Source: Dasypus novemcinctus (taxonomy: Eukaryota > Chordata > Mammalia > Cingulata > Dasypodidae). Taken from it: a stretch of DNA of 64,000 nt. Each line of letters opens with the position of its first letter. Position 1 is the first letter of the stretch. Below are positions 12,231 to 23,701 of the stretch, piece by piece. Under the pieces are notes generated by a model. It had not been told where the DNA came from. It saw nothing but the letters and a program-made list of their open reading frames with translations, and did not search any database. A program made the position numbers and the translations under genes. The stretch covers positions 180,773,216-180,837,215 of the forward strand of contig NC_080673.1 of assembly GCF_030445035.2 (NCBI RefSeq), written 5' to 3'.

Positions 12231-12845
12231 TCTTGTTTTGGGCTTTCTTAGTTTTGTTATTTTTCACTTTTATTCAGTTACTTTTTTTTTCTTTTTCTTT
12301 ATTTCATTCACTAAAACCCAGTAAAGCACCTGCAGAGGGCAAGCTGAAGGGTGACTAATTGATGAGCACCATCAGCCTGAGAAGGTCCTTAGGGACTTAA
12401 GAAGGAAGGCTGTTTTTCCTGTTTTTGTTTTGTATTGTTTCTTGTTTGTTGTCTTTCCCTTTTCTTTGTTTCTTTTTATTTTACTTATTTTTTTCTGCCT
12501 ACTTTTCTTCCTTGCAATTTTTTATCTTCTATTTTATATTTTTCTTTTATTCCATCATTTTTTTCTGTTTGACCATCTATTTTTTTTATTTCTCACTCTC
12601 TTTTTCTTCTCTTTTCTTCTTTTCTCACCATTCCAGCCTTTAATTCATTCTATTTTTTCTCTATTTTATTCATTTCATTTTTTCTATTCCACCTTTTTAA
12701 TTCTTATTCTTTTGTATTTTTTGATTTTTTTACTCATATTATTTATTTTCCTAGCTTGGGTATGATTACTTTTTTACCTTTTTTGATTACTATTACCATT
12801 ATTCTTTTTCTTTTCTTGTCTCTTTCCTTTCCTCTGGTCCCAATA
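12231..12845. repeat. T/C-rich low-complexity tract
   Basis: Long pyrimidine-biased stretch, strongest at 12415-12845, made of irregular TTTTCTT and TTATTTT units. Two frames open here only because the composition encodes Phe, Leu and Ser. A short non-pyrimidine island at about 12300-12415 is unassigned. Confidence 0.8.
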
Positions 12846-12849
12846 TTTT

Positions 12850-13420
12850 TATTCTCAAGGGAAAACAGACAACAAATACATGCATTATAGCCATCTCAGA
12901 GAGAGAAGAAAAGGGAAAGGGAGCAGGAGTACTAGAGGAAATTGGAGAAAATTCCCCAACTCTTTTGAAGGATATTGATGTACAGGAAGTACAGCATACC
13001 CCAAGCATTATAAATCCTACAAGATCTACCCTGAGACACATACTTAACAAATTGTCTGATACTTTAGACAAAGAGAGAATCCTGAAAGAAAAATGAAAAA
13101 AGAGGTCTATCACATACAAGGGAAATTCGATAAGATTAAGTACTGATTTCACATCTGAAACCATAGAGGCAAGAAGGCAGTGGTATGACATAGCTAAGTT
13201 GCTAAAAGAAGGGAAAAAAAACCTTCCAGACAAGAATTCTTTATCTAGCAAAGCTGGCATTCATCCTGAGGGATATTTCAAAATATTTGCAGATAAACAA
13301 AAATAAAGACAGTTTGTCAATAAGAAACTTGACCTTCAAGCATTACTAAACAGAGTTCTGCAGGTTGAAAGGAAAAACAGGAGAGAAAGAGATGAAGGAG
13401 AGTGTAAAAAAGAAGATTAT
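12850..13420 (+). pseudogene. LINE-1 ORF1 remnant
   Basis: Plus-strand L1 ORF1, the RNA-binding trimer protein of the element. In broken frames the text passes through an acidic, charged stretch (about 12890-12960), then TLRHILNKLSDTLDKERILKEK (about 13026-13093), then a YKGNSIRLSTDFTSETIEARRQW-type C-terminal domain (13118-13185) and FADKQK near 13290. This order is that of the L1 ORF1 RRM and C-terminal domains. A stop follows ILKEK. It precedes ORF2 at the usual short distance. Confidence 0.75.
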
Positions 13421-13499
13421 TGGTAAGAATAACTAAAAAAATAAAAAGAGATATGAAAACAGTATATGGCATATATAAACCTATAGAAAATATGGCTAA

Positions 13500-15325
13500 T
13501 GTAATAACTTGATAGTACTAACATTGAATGTTAATGGATTAAACTCTCCAATCAAGAGATGCAGATTGGGAGATGGATAAGGAAATATGATCAATCTATA
13601 TGTTGTCTACAAGAAACTCATCTTAGACCCAGACTCGGAAGGAAGTTGGAAGTGAATGGTTGGGAAAAAAAATTTCCATGCAAATAATAACCAAAAAAGG
13701 GTGGGAGCAGCTATACTAATATTAGACCAAATAGACTTTAAATACAAAACTATTGTAAGAGACAAAGAAGGACACTATATATTAATAAAAGGAGTAGTGT
13801 ATCAAGAAGAAAGAGCAATCATAAATATTTATGTACCTAACCAGGATGCCTCAAAATACATGAGGCAAACAAAAGAGAAACTAAGTGGAGAAATTGATCT
13901 CTACAATTATAGCCTGGTACTTTAATACACAATTATCACCATTAAGCAGAACATCACAAGTGATCAATAAAGAAACAGAGGCCTTGAATAATAAATTAGA
14001 GGATCTAGGCCTAACAGACATATACAGAACATTACTCCCAAATACAGCAGGATACACATTCTTCTCAAACACACATGGATCATTCTTTAGGAAAGACCAC
14101 ATACTAGGTCACAGAACAACACTCAGTGAACTCAGAAAGAATGAAATTTTATAAAGTAATTTCTCTGGCCACAATGGAAATGAAGCTGGAACTCAGTAAG
14201 AGACAGAGAACCAGATTAAGTACAAATATTTGGAAGTAAACAACACAGTCTTAGACAATCAGTGCATCAAGGAAGAAATTACAGAAGAAATCAGTAACTA
14301 CCTTGAAACAAATGAATAGGACAACACAACATATCAAAACTTATGGATGCAGCAAAAGCAGTGCTGAGAGTGAAATTTATAGCCATAAATGACTACATTG
14401 AAAAAGAATAAAGAGCTAAAATCAAAGACTAACTGAACACCTGGAAGAATTAGAAAAAGAACAACAAATTAACCTGAAAGCAAGTAGAAAGAAGGAAATA
14501 AAGATTAGAACAGAGCTAAAGAAATTGAAAGTAAGGAATCGCTAGAAAAAAATTAACAAAACCAAAAGCTGGTCCTTTGAGAAAACAAATAAAATTAAAT
14601 AAAACTCTTCACTAGACTAACAAAGAAAAAAAGAGAGAAGATGCAAATACCTAAAATAAGAAACTACTAGGAAAGGGCTATCTCCACTGACCCCACAGAA
14701 ATAAAGAATATCATAAGAGGATACTTTGAAAAAATTGTATGCCAGCAAGATGGATAACAGATGAAATGGACAAATTCCCAGAAACACACAAACAACCTAC
14801 ATTGATGAAAGAAGAAATTGATGAATTCAAAAACCAATCGCAAGCTATGAGATAGAATTTGTTATCAAAAACTTCCCAACTAAGAAGAGCCCAGGATTAG
14901 ACAGCTTCACAGATGAATTCCACTAAACATTCCAGAAAGACCTAACATAACTCTTCCAAAAAATAGAAGTGGAGGGAACATTGCCTAACTCATTCTATTA
15001 TGCCAACATCACCCTTATATCAAAGCCAAACAAAGATGCCACAAGAAAGGAAAACTATAGACCAATCTCTCTAATGAACCTAGATGCTAAAATCCTCAAC
15101 AAAATACTTGTTAATGGTATATTGTGTTAATGTATAACACATCGAATGAGTTATACATCATGACCAAGTGAGTTTCATCCCTGGTATGCAAGGAAGTTTT
15201 AACATAAAAAAATCAATCAATATAATACACAACATTAACAGATCAAAAGAAAAAATATCACATGATCATCTGTATTGATGGAGAAAAAGCATTTGACAAA
15301 GTATATCACCCTTTCCTGATAAACA
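13500..15325 (+). pseudogene. LINE-1 ORF2 remnant, endonuclease to RT
   Basis: Starts with LTLNVNGLNSPIKRCRLGD (about 13520-13577), the N-terminus of the L1 endonuclease. Frames at 13656-13925 and 13885-14154 carry the rest of that domain, including AIINIYVPNQD (13815-13847). RT motif A is at about 15268-15303 ([10 protein letters not shown]). The gene is cut there by a minus-strand L1 3' end, so the catalytic YADD part and the C-terminus are absent. Many stops and frameshifts are present. Confidence 0.85.
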
Positions 15326-17280
15326 CACTTTTTAAATTTTTATTGTATTTTTTGAAGATATATAGATCAAAAAAATGTTACATTAAAAAATACAAGAAGT
15401 TCCCACATACGCCACCCCCCACCCTACCCCTACTCTTCCCACATCAACAACCTCCTTCATCATCGTGGCATATTCATTGCATTCAGTGAATACATTTTGG
15501 AGCACTGCTGTACCACATGGATTATAGTTTACATTGTACTTTACACTCTCTCCCAATACATTCACTGGGTTATGGCAGGATATATATTATACAGCATCTG
15601 TCCCTGCAATATCATTTAGGTCAACTCCAAGTCCCAAAAAATGCACCCACATCACATCTCTTCTTCCCTCTCCCTGCCCTCAACAACTAATGTGGCCACT
15701 TTCTCCACTTCAATGCTACAATTTCTTCCATCACTACTCACAATAGTTCTGTAGTAGGATATCAGTAAGTTCACTCCAATCCATATTTCATTCCTCCATC
15801 CTATGGACCCTGGGATGGTGATGTCCACTCCACCTCTAAATCAACAAAGGGCTTAGATCCCTCATGGATGATGGATGCAATTCTCCTGCTTGCAGTTGTA
15901 GGCATCTCGGTTCCTTGATGCGCTGGCTGACCATCTTCACCTCCCTGTTAGCTGACCTGGGTAAGTCTAATGAACCAGAAAGTAGGAGCTGCAACTACAC
16001 TGAGGCTCAGGCCCTAGCTGGCTCATGGACAGTCCAGAGATTCAAGTCTCCTGGGTATACTCCAACCCCAGCACCAACCACAGGTTCAGTAAAAGTGACA
16101 GAAGAGGCATGTGTAGAGAGGTAACATCTGAGTCCAACTTCATCACACTCAGGAACACAAATTCCAAAGTAGGGCCCACTGACAAGGCACTGAACTCCTG
16201 AACTACCTGCCATGATCATAGAAGCTGTGTGTCTCCATAGCCCTCAGGAGAACTAGTACCTGGGGTTGTATCTACTTTGGCTGTCTCTGGGATCTGCTGA
16301 GGTATGTGTAGGTGTTGAACCTACTGATGACCTCCTGACTCATTTTTGAAGAGTCTTAGCCATATAATCCCATTTGTATTTACTATTTCCCCCTTTTATT
16401 CAAGGTCTTTTTCTAGTTGCATCACCAGTTAGTGATTGGTAGTAATCCCTTAGCGCTAGGGAGGCTCACCCCCAGGAGTCATGTCCCACACTGGGGGAAA
16501 AGTAATGTATTTACATGCTGGGTTTGGCATAGAGAGTGACCACATTTAAGCAACATGGAGGCTCTCAGGAGGCAACTCTTAGGTACTCTGCAGTTCTAGG
16601 CCTAGTTCAAATTTCATAAGCATAGTCATCAGTATCAAGGGCTCATCATTGGATCATCCTTCTTCACTGGTCTTTGCCTTTGCATTTGGGGGATTGTTGC
16701 TGTTCCATTGGGGAATGTGACAGAACTTCCCTGACTAGGGACTCAGCACTCCCTGAGTTGTTGTTTGTAACTGTAACTACTATGAAAATACACAATGAAT
16801 ATCTGAATATTTTTATATACCCTATATACATGCTCTGGAGAACCATGTACCCCCATGTACCCCCATCAATAACACCCCACACCAGCATTCTTTCCCTGGC
16901 ATAGTTGAAAGCTTCTGTGGTCCAAAACTTCTTCAAAAATGAAGCCTAATACATTTCCAAATTCAATTAACAGGAAAATGGAATAGTAATGATAGGTTTA
17001 AAGATTAGAAATAAAATACATACTAATTTAGAAAAAACAAAATAAAGTAAAAATAAATTGGATATTAAAAATGAAAAATATCGTAAAACTTTGTTTTGAC
17101 GTTTTGCCTTTCATCACTATAATAGGTGTTGCCCTGCATGTACAGTGGCAAGGCAATTTCTTTTCTTCCTTAGTGTCTACATCCTTTTTTTTTCTAATTT
17201 TTAATTTTGTCTTCAGAAAAGTTTTAGATCACAGTAAAGTCACATATACAGTATAGGGGACTCCCATATATCCAATGAAA
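15326..17280 (-). mobile_element. LINE-1 3' UTR, 5' truncated, inserted in plus-strand ORF2
   Basis: Begins on the left with the reversed 3' end (T-rich, then TGTTACATTAAAAAATAC and a C-rich block GCCACCCCCCACCCTACCCC at 15411-15430). It continues through the long 3' UTR up to about 17280 and aligns in order with 48370-50220. It contains no ORF2. The chance frame 16007-16219 on the minus strand recurs, in the same register, at 45153-45434 on the plus strand, showing how similar the two UTR copies are. Confidence 0.8.
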
Positions 17281-17535
17281 GTGTTCCACAAGATCATGCA
17301 AAGATGGATATAGGACATGTTAAATTTCACGAAAAATGTATAAGTCTATAGGCTAAAATGTAAACCATAATGTAAGTCATAATGTAACTAAAATTTTAGA
17401 AAATTATACAGTCTAAAATATAAACCATAATGTAAACAAAAATGGAGCCATGTTTGATAACTATGTTTCAATATCCGTACATCATCTGCAGTATATTTAA
17501 CATGAACATGTAAAAAGATCGTTGCTGGGGAAGGG
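17281..17535 (+). mobile_element. LINE-1 3' UTR fragment
   Basis: Contains the AAACCATAATGTAA motif (17363-17376 and 17422-17435), typical of the distal part of the plus-strand 3' UTR copies (for example 19786 and 44139). It lies directly before the CASP3 retrocopy. Confidence 0.6.
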
Positions 17536-17538
17536 GGA

Positions 17539-18430
17539 AAAATGGGTTATCCTGAAATGGGTTTATGTATAATAATTAATAATACAAACTTTCACAAAAG
17601 CACTGGAATGGCATCTTTTTCTGGTACGGATGTAGATGCAGCAAACCTCAGGGAAACATTCAATAACTTGAAATATCAAGTCAACAATAGAAATTATCTT
17701 ACATGTGAAGAAATTATGGAATTGTTACGCAATGTTTCTAAAGAAGATCATAGCAAAAGAAGCAGTTGTTTTTGTGTGTGTGTGTGTGATTCTAAGCCAT
17801 GGTGAGGAAGGAATGATTTTTGGAACAGATGGACCTCTTGACCTGAAAAAATTAACAAGTTTCTTCATAGGGGATAATTGTGGAAGTCTAACTGGGAAAC
17901 CCAAACTTTTCATTATCCAGGCCTGCAAAGGTACAGAGTTGGACTGTGGCATTGAGGCACTTGGTTACTATTCCTGGTGAAATTCAAAGGATGGATCCTG
18001 GTTTATCCAGTCACTTTGTGCTATGCTAAAACTCTATGCTTACCAGCTTGAACTTATACACATCCTTACTCGGGTTAATCAAAAAGTAGCAATAGAATTT
18101 GAGTCCTACTCTCTTTACTCTTTTTTTCATGAAAAGAAGCAGATTCCATGTATTGTGTCCATGCTCACAACGGAACTGTATTTTTAGCACTAAAGAAATG
18201 GTTATTTTTTTTTTAGTTTGTATGTCAAGTGTGAAAATGTTTGATATGGTATTTTCCTCTGTCATTTAAATCTAGCCTAAGACTTCAGAATTACTTTGAA
18301 ACAGACCTTTTTCATGCAATATCATCACTGTGAAACTACCTCAGACTGAAAATCTGGTAGTTGAAACTGAACTTAATTAGGTAAGCAAACTGAGTTGACT
18401 CTTTTAAGCCTAAATGCAACATTAATAGAG
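17539..18430 (+). pseudogene. CASP3: CASP3 processed pseudogene
   Basis: Intronless copy of caspase-3, the apoptotic executioner cysteine protease. Homology begins at an internal Met ([12 protein letters not shown], 17542), so the N-terminal prodomain part is missing. The catalytic His region (SHGEEG, His at 17798-17800) and the catalytic Cys context QACKG (Cys near 17924) are still visible; the usual residue after the Cys is Arg and here is Lys. Three lesions disable it. A (TG)n run at 17771-17788 shifts the frame. About 28 codons between CGIE and GYYSW are deleted, removing the activation-cleavage loop. A TGA follows GYYSW. The small-subunit text continues to a stop near 18188, followed by 3' UTR-like sequence to about 18430. 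No poly(A) tail is clear. It sits between two L1 segments inside provirus A. Confidence 0.92.
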
Positions 18431-18484
18431 GAGTAGAGTTACAAATAATAAGGTGCTAGAAGGCCACTGGCATAAGCACCCTCA

Positions 18485-21400
18485 TTTATCTCACTAGCTA
18501 CTAGGGAAATGCAAATCAAAACAACAATGAGATATCATTTTACACCCATTGCACTGGTGGGTATTAAAAAAATCAGAGGACTACAAATGTTGGAGAGGAT
18601 ACGGATGAAAGGGAACACTTACCCACTGCTAGTGGGGATGTAGAATGGTGCAGTCATTGTGGCAGTTAGTTTGGCAGTTCCCCATGAAGCTAACTATGGA
18701 ACTGCCCTATGACCAAGCATTCCAATGCTGAGTATATATCCAGAATAATTGAAAACAGGGACATAAACAGATATATGCACACTAATATTCATAGTGGCAT
18801 TATTCCCTATTCCCTATTGCCAAGCAACACAAATGTCCATCAACAGATGAATGGATAAACAAATTGTGGTACATACATACAATGGAATATTACTCAGCTG
18901 TAAGAAGGATTGCAATATTAGCATGTGGGACAACATAGATGAATCTTGAGGACCTTATGTTGAGTGAAGCAACTAGTCACTAAAGGATAAACATTACAGA
19001 GCAAGTTACAGCATTCATTCTTATGAAATAAGCAAATTGAGCAGACTCACAGACCTAGAGTCTGAAAGATAGGTTATCAGGAGACAGACAGGGAGTAGAG
19101 GGTGGTGATCTGATGCTCAATATGGGCAAGGTCTGTAGGGAAGTGTTGGAGAGTGGATGGGAGTGAGAGTGATACAGAGAAGTGTTTGGGTTCAATGGCG
19201 CTGGAATATGAGGTGGAATAGAGTGGGGATGTTGGCTTGGACTATTGGTGGAACTCGGGGGAGGGATAGAGGAAGAAGCAGATGAACCCTGGGGATGTGT
19301 AGGTCTGTGGTTAAAACTACAATGATGGCAAGTGGAGGTTATTGGTGCAGGGTGTAAAGGGTGAGGGGGAATATGGAGGATAGAGCACACCTGTGACATG
19401 CTTCTATGGAATGTGTATGTGTTCACCTTGCCATAGTGTGTTATCAGTGGGTGGAGACCCACACAATAAAGAGGAAAATATTGAACTCTCATACTCAGGT
19501 CATGCTATGTTCTCAGATAGAGGGGCAAGAGTTTCTCAAAAACATAAGCAGTGCCTAATAAAAGAAAGACCAATATGGTAAGCCCTCAATGTTATTGCAA
19601 GTGACTATGAATCTTTTTCTTCAAAAAGTGAGACTTAGTGGTTACCATAGGTCCTGAGAGAAGGGTAGAGAAGAATAGAATAGATGGAACATAGGGCATT
19701 TTGGGAATGTTGGAATTGTTCTGCATGATCTTGCAATAATTTTTAATTTCATGAAAATTTATAAAAGTGTACAGTCTAAATTGTAAATCATAATGTAAAC
19801 CACTGACCATGATTAGTAGCAATTCTTCAATATTTGTACATCAATTTTAACAAATGTATCATTCACATGTAAAATGTTATTAATAAGGAAGAGGGGAAAG
19901 GAGAGGGCATTGGGTATATGGGAATCCCCTATATTCTTTACATGACTTTTCAGTAACCTAAAACTTCTCTGGAGTCTAAAAAAAGAAATAAGACACTGGG
20001 GGAATAAATGGAAGAAAATGTCACTGTATAGACAAGACAACAGATCTTACAGTGATGAAAGACATAATGTCTAAAATTTTTCTTGTTATTACAAATTATT
20101 TTTTAATTTTTTTGTATTTTATATGTTATTTTTAAACCTATCCTTTTTTTTTATTGGCTTCATCTTTGGAAAGGTTTTGGATTGTAGAAGGGTCATAGGT
20201 GTGGCAGAGGAGTATCACTGGTGTGAGGTTTTGGTGATGGGGAATGAATTGGAGAAGTTTCATCTGGCACTTACCTCTAAGGCATATGAATGTGCTCAGG
20301 TGGTCATGGGGCATTGTCAAGGTGGATGGAGATCCACACAATAACTGAAAAAATATAAAATTCTCATCCTCAGGAGTACTGCTACATTCTTTAATGGGAC
20401 AGCAAGAATCCCCCAAGAACAAGAGTGGTGCCTAGCGAAGGAGGACAGACCATTGCGCCAGGTCCTTGATATTGATGTTTGTACTTATGAACATTTTCTT
20501 CTGAAATTGAAACAACCTACAATTATATGTCACCTAAGAGTTACCTAATGAGGGCCTCCTTTTTGCTCAATCGTGGCCTTACTCTAAGCCGAACTCAGCA
20601 AATAAGTGAACTACTGTCCCTGCAGCATGGTATTTCTCGCAGAGATGAGGCTCCCTGGCACCAAAAGATTATTACCAAGCACCAACTAGCAATGCACCTG
20701 GAAAAAGACCTTGACCATAAGGTGAAAAATGCTAAATACAAATGCATTTTTATAGCTAAGGTATTTCAAAGTAAGTTGGGAGATCATTCCAGAGGTTATG
20801 CTTATGTATGTCTCAGTATGATCTCATTGAATGCCACAATAAATAGTGCCTCAAATAGTGGAGCTTCCAAGGGCTCTAGAGACATCCAGACCCTATAGGC
20901 AAGACAGACAACTAAGGAGTTTGGCACCATGCTAATGCACCTTACTTTCGAATTTATGCTCCCTAGTGTGACAGAGATTAATTCATTTGTGGTTTCCTTG
21001 CACATGGCTCTTCTGCCCCTTCAATTTGAATTTATAGGTAGCAGTATATTTGATAGGTGAATATCCAAGAGACTTAAATCTTTGGTCAATCCATGTGCCA
21101 GTTGGGCCCTGAATCTCAGCAGAGTTACAACACCTACTCTTCATTAATTGGACTCACCCAGGACAATTAACAAGGTTATGATGATAGAAAATACCCATCC
21201 CAAGGAACAGAGAGAGTCTGCAACTGCAAGTAAGTTAGATCCAGTCATTTGATTCATAAGATTTAAGTTCCCTCTCAATTAGACGCAGAGTGGGCATCAC
21301 CAAACCCAAATCCTGAGGATTGGGGAATGAACAATACTAAACTAGATTTACCAGTATTCTACCTTAGAATTATTGTCATTCTAGCAATGGAAGAATTTGT

Positions 21401-21764
21401 ATCATTAATATAAAGTTAGTGACTACCAGATGCTCTGAGGGGAGGGAGAGCAAAAAATAGGAGTTATAAGGGGGCATTTTCAGGACAATGAAACTGCCCT
21501 GCATGATTTTTCAATGATGGCTACAGGCCATTATATATTTTGTCATAACTTATAAAATTGTGTGGGAAAGACTGTAAACTATAATCCATGTGTAGTGACA
21601 GTGCTTCAATATGTGTTCATCAACTCTAACAAATGTACCACACTAATGAAGGATGTTGTTAATGTGGGAAAGTGTGGAATGGGGAGGGAGTTGGGCATAT
21701 TGGAATCCCTTTATTTTTATGTAATATTTATGTAATCTACAGATTCCTTAATTAATTTTTTTAA
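18485..21764 (+). mobile_element. LINE-1, ORF2 C-terminus plus full long 3' UTR
   Basis: 5' truncated L1. Bases 18490-18960 cover the end of ORF2 (GGVLKKSEDYKCWRGYG-like text at about 18555-18600, then the region of NCPMTKHSNAEYISRIIENRDINRYMHTNIHSGIIP). The 3' UTR occupies about 18980-21760 and ends in an A-rich tail abutting ERV-L integrase at 21765. A G-rich patch (GTGTGGAATGGGGAGGGAG, 21671-21689) sits near the end. This is one of the most complete 3' UTRs in the window. Confidence 0.8.
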
Positions 21765-22110
21765 AAAGTACCATCCATGGACTTACTGCATGTCGTATCC
21801 AAAACCATGGTATTCCACACAGCATTGTTTCTGATTATGGAAACACTTCTCAACAAATGTTGTATGGGAATGGGCACATGCTCATGAAATTCACTGGTAT
21901 TTTCATGTTCCCCATCATTCTGATGCAACTGGTTTAATAGAAAGGTGGAAGGGTCTTTTGAAGACTCAATTACAGTGCCAACTAGGTGGCAATACCTTGC
22001 AGGGCTGGGGCAATGTTTACCAGAATGCTGTGTATGCTTTAAATCAGCATCCACTCTACAGTGCTGTTTCTCCCATAGCCAGGATTCACAGGTACAGGAA
22101 TTAAGGGATG
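21765..22110 (+). pseudogene. ERV-L integrase remnant, C-terminal half (provirus A)
   Basis: Resumes the integrase interrupted at 10700. In broken frames it covers the strand around the second catalytic Asp (HGIPHSIVSDYG-like, about 21806-21842), the helix bearing the catalytic Glu (LIERWKG, about 21931-21951) and the following GGNTLQGWGNVYQNAVYALNQ region. A frameshift occurs near 21920 and a stop follows RYRN near 22100. The same stop and frame breaks are found in the minus-strand copy at 28797-29215. Confidence 0.8.
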
Positions 22111-22650
22111 AAAATGGAGTAACACCACTCACTATTCCCCCTAGTGATCCACTAGGAACATTTTTGGTTCCTGTCCCTGAAACATTTAGCTCTGTTTGTC
22201 CACAGGTCTTAGTTCCAAAAAGAAGAGTACTGCAACCCAGAAACAAAACAATTATTCCATTGAACTGGAAGTTAAAACTACCACTTTGGGCTCTTCATGC
22301 CTCTAAATCAACATGCAGAGAAAGATATTACTATACATGCTGGGGTGATTAATCCTGACTGTCAAGGGGAAATAAGTGCAAATGTCTTATGGAAATAAAG
22401 AGTTTGCCTTGAATACAGGAGATCCCCTAGGATGTATCTTAGTACTGCCATGTCCTGTGATTGGAGGCAATGAAAAACAAACAACCGAATCCAGGCAGGA
22501 CTAATAATGGCCTAGAAACGCCAGGAATGTAGTTTTTGGCCAACACCCCCTCCCCCAGGCAAAGACGCATGGCCAGCTAAGGTGCTTGCTGAGAGTAAAG
22601 GGAACATTGAATGGGTAGTGGAAGAAGGTATTTATAAATATGACCACATG
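22111..22650 (+). pseudogene. ERV-L dUTPase-like region (provirus A)
   Basis: Downstream of integrase, the region encodes TPLTIPPSDPLGTFLVPVP, then NWKLKLP near 22265, a GVINPDCQGE-like phrase around 22343-22372 and NTGDPLG at about 22415-22435, in several frames. The arrangement fits the trimeric dUTPase domain that ERV-L elements carry after integrase; dUTPase hydrolyses dUTP during reverse transcription. The assignment uses family knowledge plus these phrases. Internal stops exclude function. Confidence 0.6.
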
Positions 22651-22959
22651 ATCCTTATTTTTATTAATATTTTTGTATATGTACATAAAACAAATAGTTT
22701 TGTTTTCTTATTGTTTCCCTTTATCATAAGATATAAAGTTGTATTAGTTTCATGTTGTGTATTTAAGGATGTCCAGTTTAAGAATGACGAATACCCAAGT
22801 ACTTGCACCCTATTCTGGAGGGATTTATTGCATTTCCAATTGTATGCAGGACAGCTGAGTACTGTTAGGTGAAATCTGTACATGTGTATATTGTTTTTAT
22901 TTGGAAATTTAGTGTGGTTTAAGGTGAGGTGTATGGCTGCCAAGTTGACAAAGGGTAGC
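22651..22959 (+). other. Provirus A 3' untranslated region
   Basis: Between the dUTPase region and the 3' LTR. It matches, with about the same spacing, the minus-strand interval 28000-28310 (shared ATTGTATTTCCAATTGTATGCAGGACAG-type text around 22827-22855). No env-like coding region is seen, as expected for ERV-L. Confidence 0.6.
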
Positions 22960-23400
22960 TCTGATTGTTAGGCTACTACATCAACTCAGCCAGGTAATGG
23001 TGTCCAGTTGTTTGGTAAAGAAAGCACTGGGTTAATTGTAATAAAAGTGCATTTCATGGACTTTAATTATCAGTCATTTGATTTTATATATGGCTGATAA
23101 CATCTATAATCAACTGAGGAGATTGCCATAAGCAATAAGTGACTTCTCATCTGGTCAATCGAAGGCCTTAAAAGGAAAAGTGATTTATGCCTTCAGAGAG
23201 AGAATTTCTCTCTCTTTCAGACAATCAGCATGTCCTGGTGAACTCATCCAGGACCTTCATCACAATCCTTTGATTGCAGTCTAGGCTAAAGAATTCAAAC
23301 TTGTGAATCCCCTTGGTTATTGAGACAACTTTATAAAATATTTTTCTATTTACAAAGATCTCCCATTTGTTCTGTTTCCCTAGGAACGCTGACTAATACT
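22960..23400 (+). repeat. ERV-L 3' LTR (provirus A)
   Basis: Partner of 5785-6223. It starts near TCTGATTGTTAGG and ends GACTAATACT. Shared blocks include GGTGTCCAGTTGTTTGG, TTCATGGACTTTAATTATC and AGAGAGAGAATTTCTCTC. The following bases tcaag pair with ccaag before the 5' LTR. Confidence 0.8.
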
Positions 23401-23701
23401 TCAAGTTTTATATCCCTACTCTATTTCAGCTTCCAAGAGAAAACTCTTCAAAGCCATTGTCTACAATCATATAATTTTTAAAATCATATTTTATCTCAAA
23501 AGGAAAGTTCATACTTTACATCGGGTACAAACAAATAAGGAAGTTATATTTAATGAAAACAAGCAGGAGAAATCAAAGGAGAGGCAAGACTTTTGTCTAA
23601 GGACCTAGAGTAAAATAATTCACTGTCAAAAGAATATTGAGCTTATATTGTTTTACTTGTCCCAATATATCCCTTGGACTGATAAAACTGCCACCACAGA
23701 A

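Larger units (their letters stand above)
5785..23400 (+). mobile_element. ERV-L-type provirus A, split by nested insertions
   Basis: Composite element. The 5' LTR (5785-6223), gag/leader region, protease, RT/RNase H and the front of integrase (to about 10700) lie on the left. The rest of integrase, a dUTPase-like region and the 3' LTR lie at 21765-23400. Five bases before the left LTR (ccaag, 5780-5784) match four of five after the right LTR (tcaag, 23401-23405), as expected for one integration event. A dUTPase-like region after integrase is characteristic of ERV-L (class III). The material between 10700 and 21764 is younger L1, LTR, SINE and retrocopy sequence. Every viral reading frame is broken, so it is a fossil. 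Confidence 0.8.

Noticed and set aside
12425..12765. Two overlapping plus-strand frames rich in Phe, Leu and Ser, resembling membrane proteins
   Set aside because: They arise from T/C-rich low-complexity DNA, overlap each other in two frames and have no domain.
17725..17952. Minus-strand frame opposite CASP3
   Set aside because: Shadow of the caspase-3 retrocopy; no independent support.
19055..19492. 145-codon minus-strand frame rich in His, Pro and Ser
   Set aside because: Antisense to plus-strand L1 3' UTR; composition-driven.
21761..22352. 161- and 135-codon overlapping frames that could look like a gene pair
   Set aside because: They are out-of-frame readings of the ERV-L integrase and dUTPase remnant, which is spread across several frames with stops.
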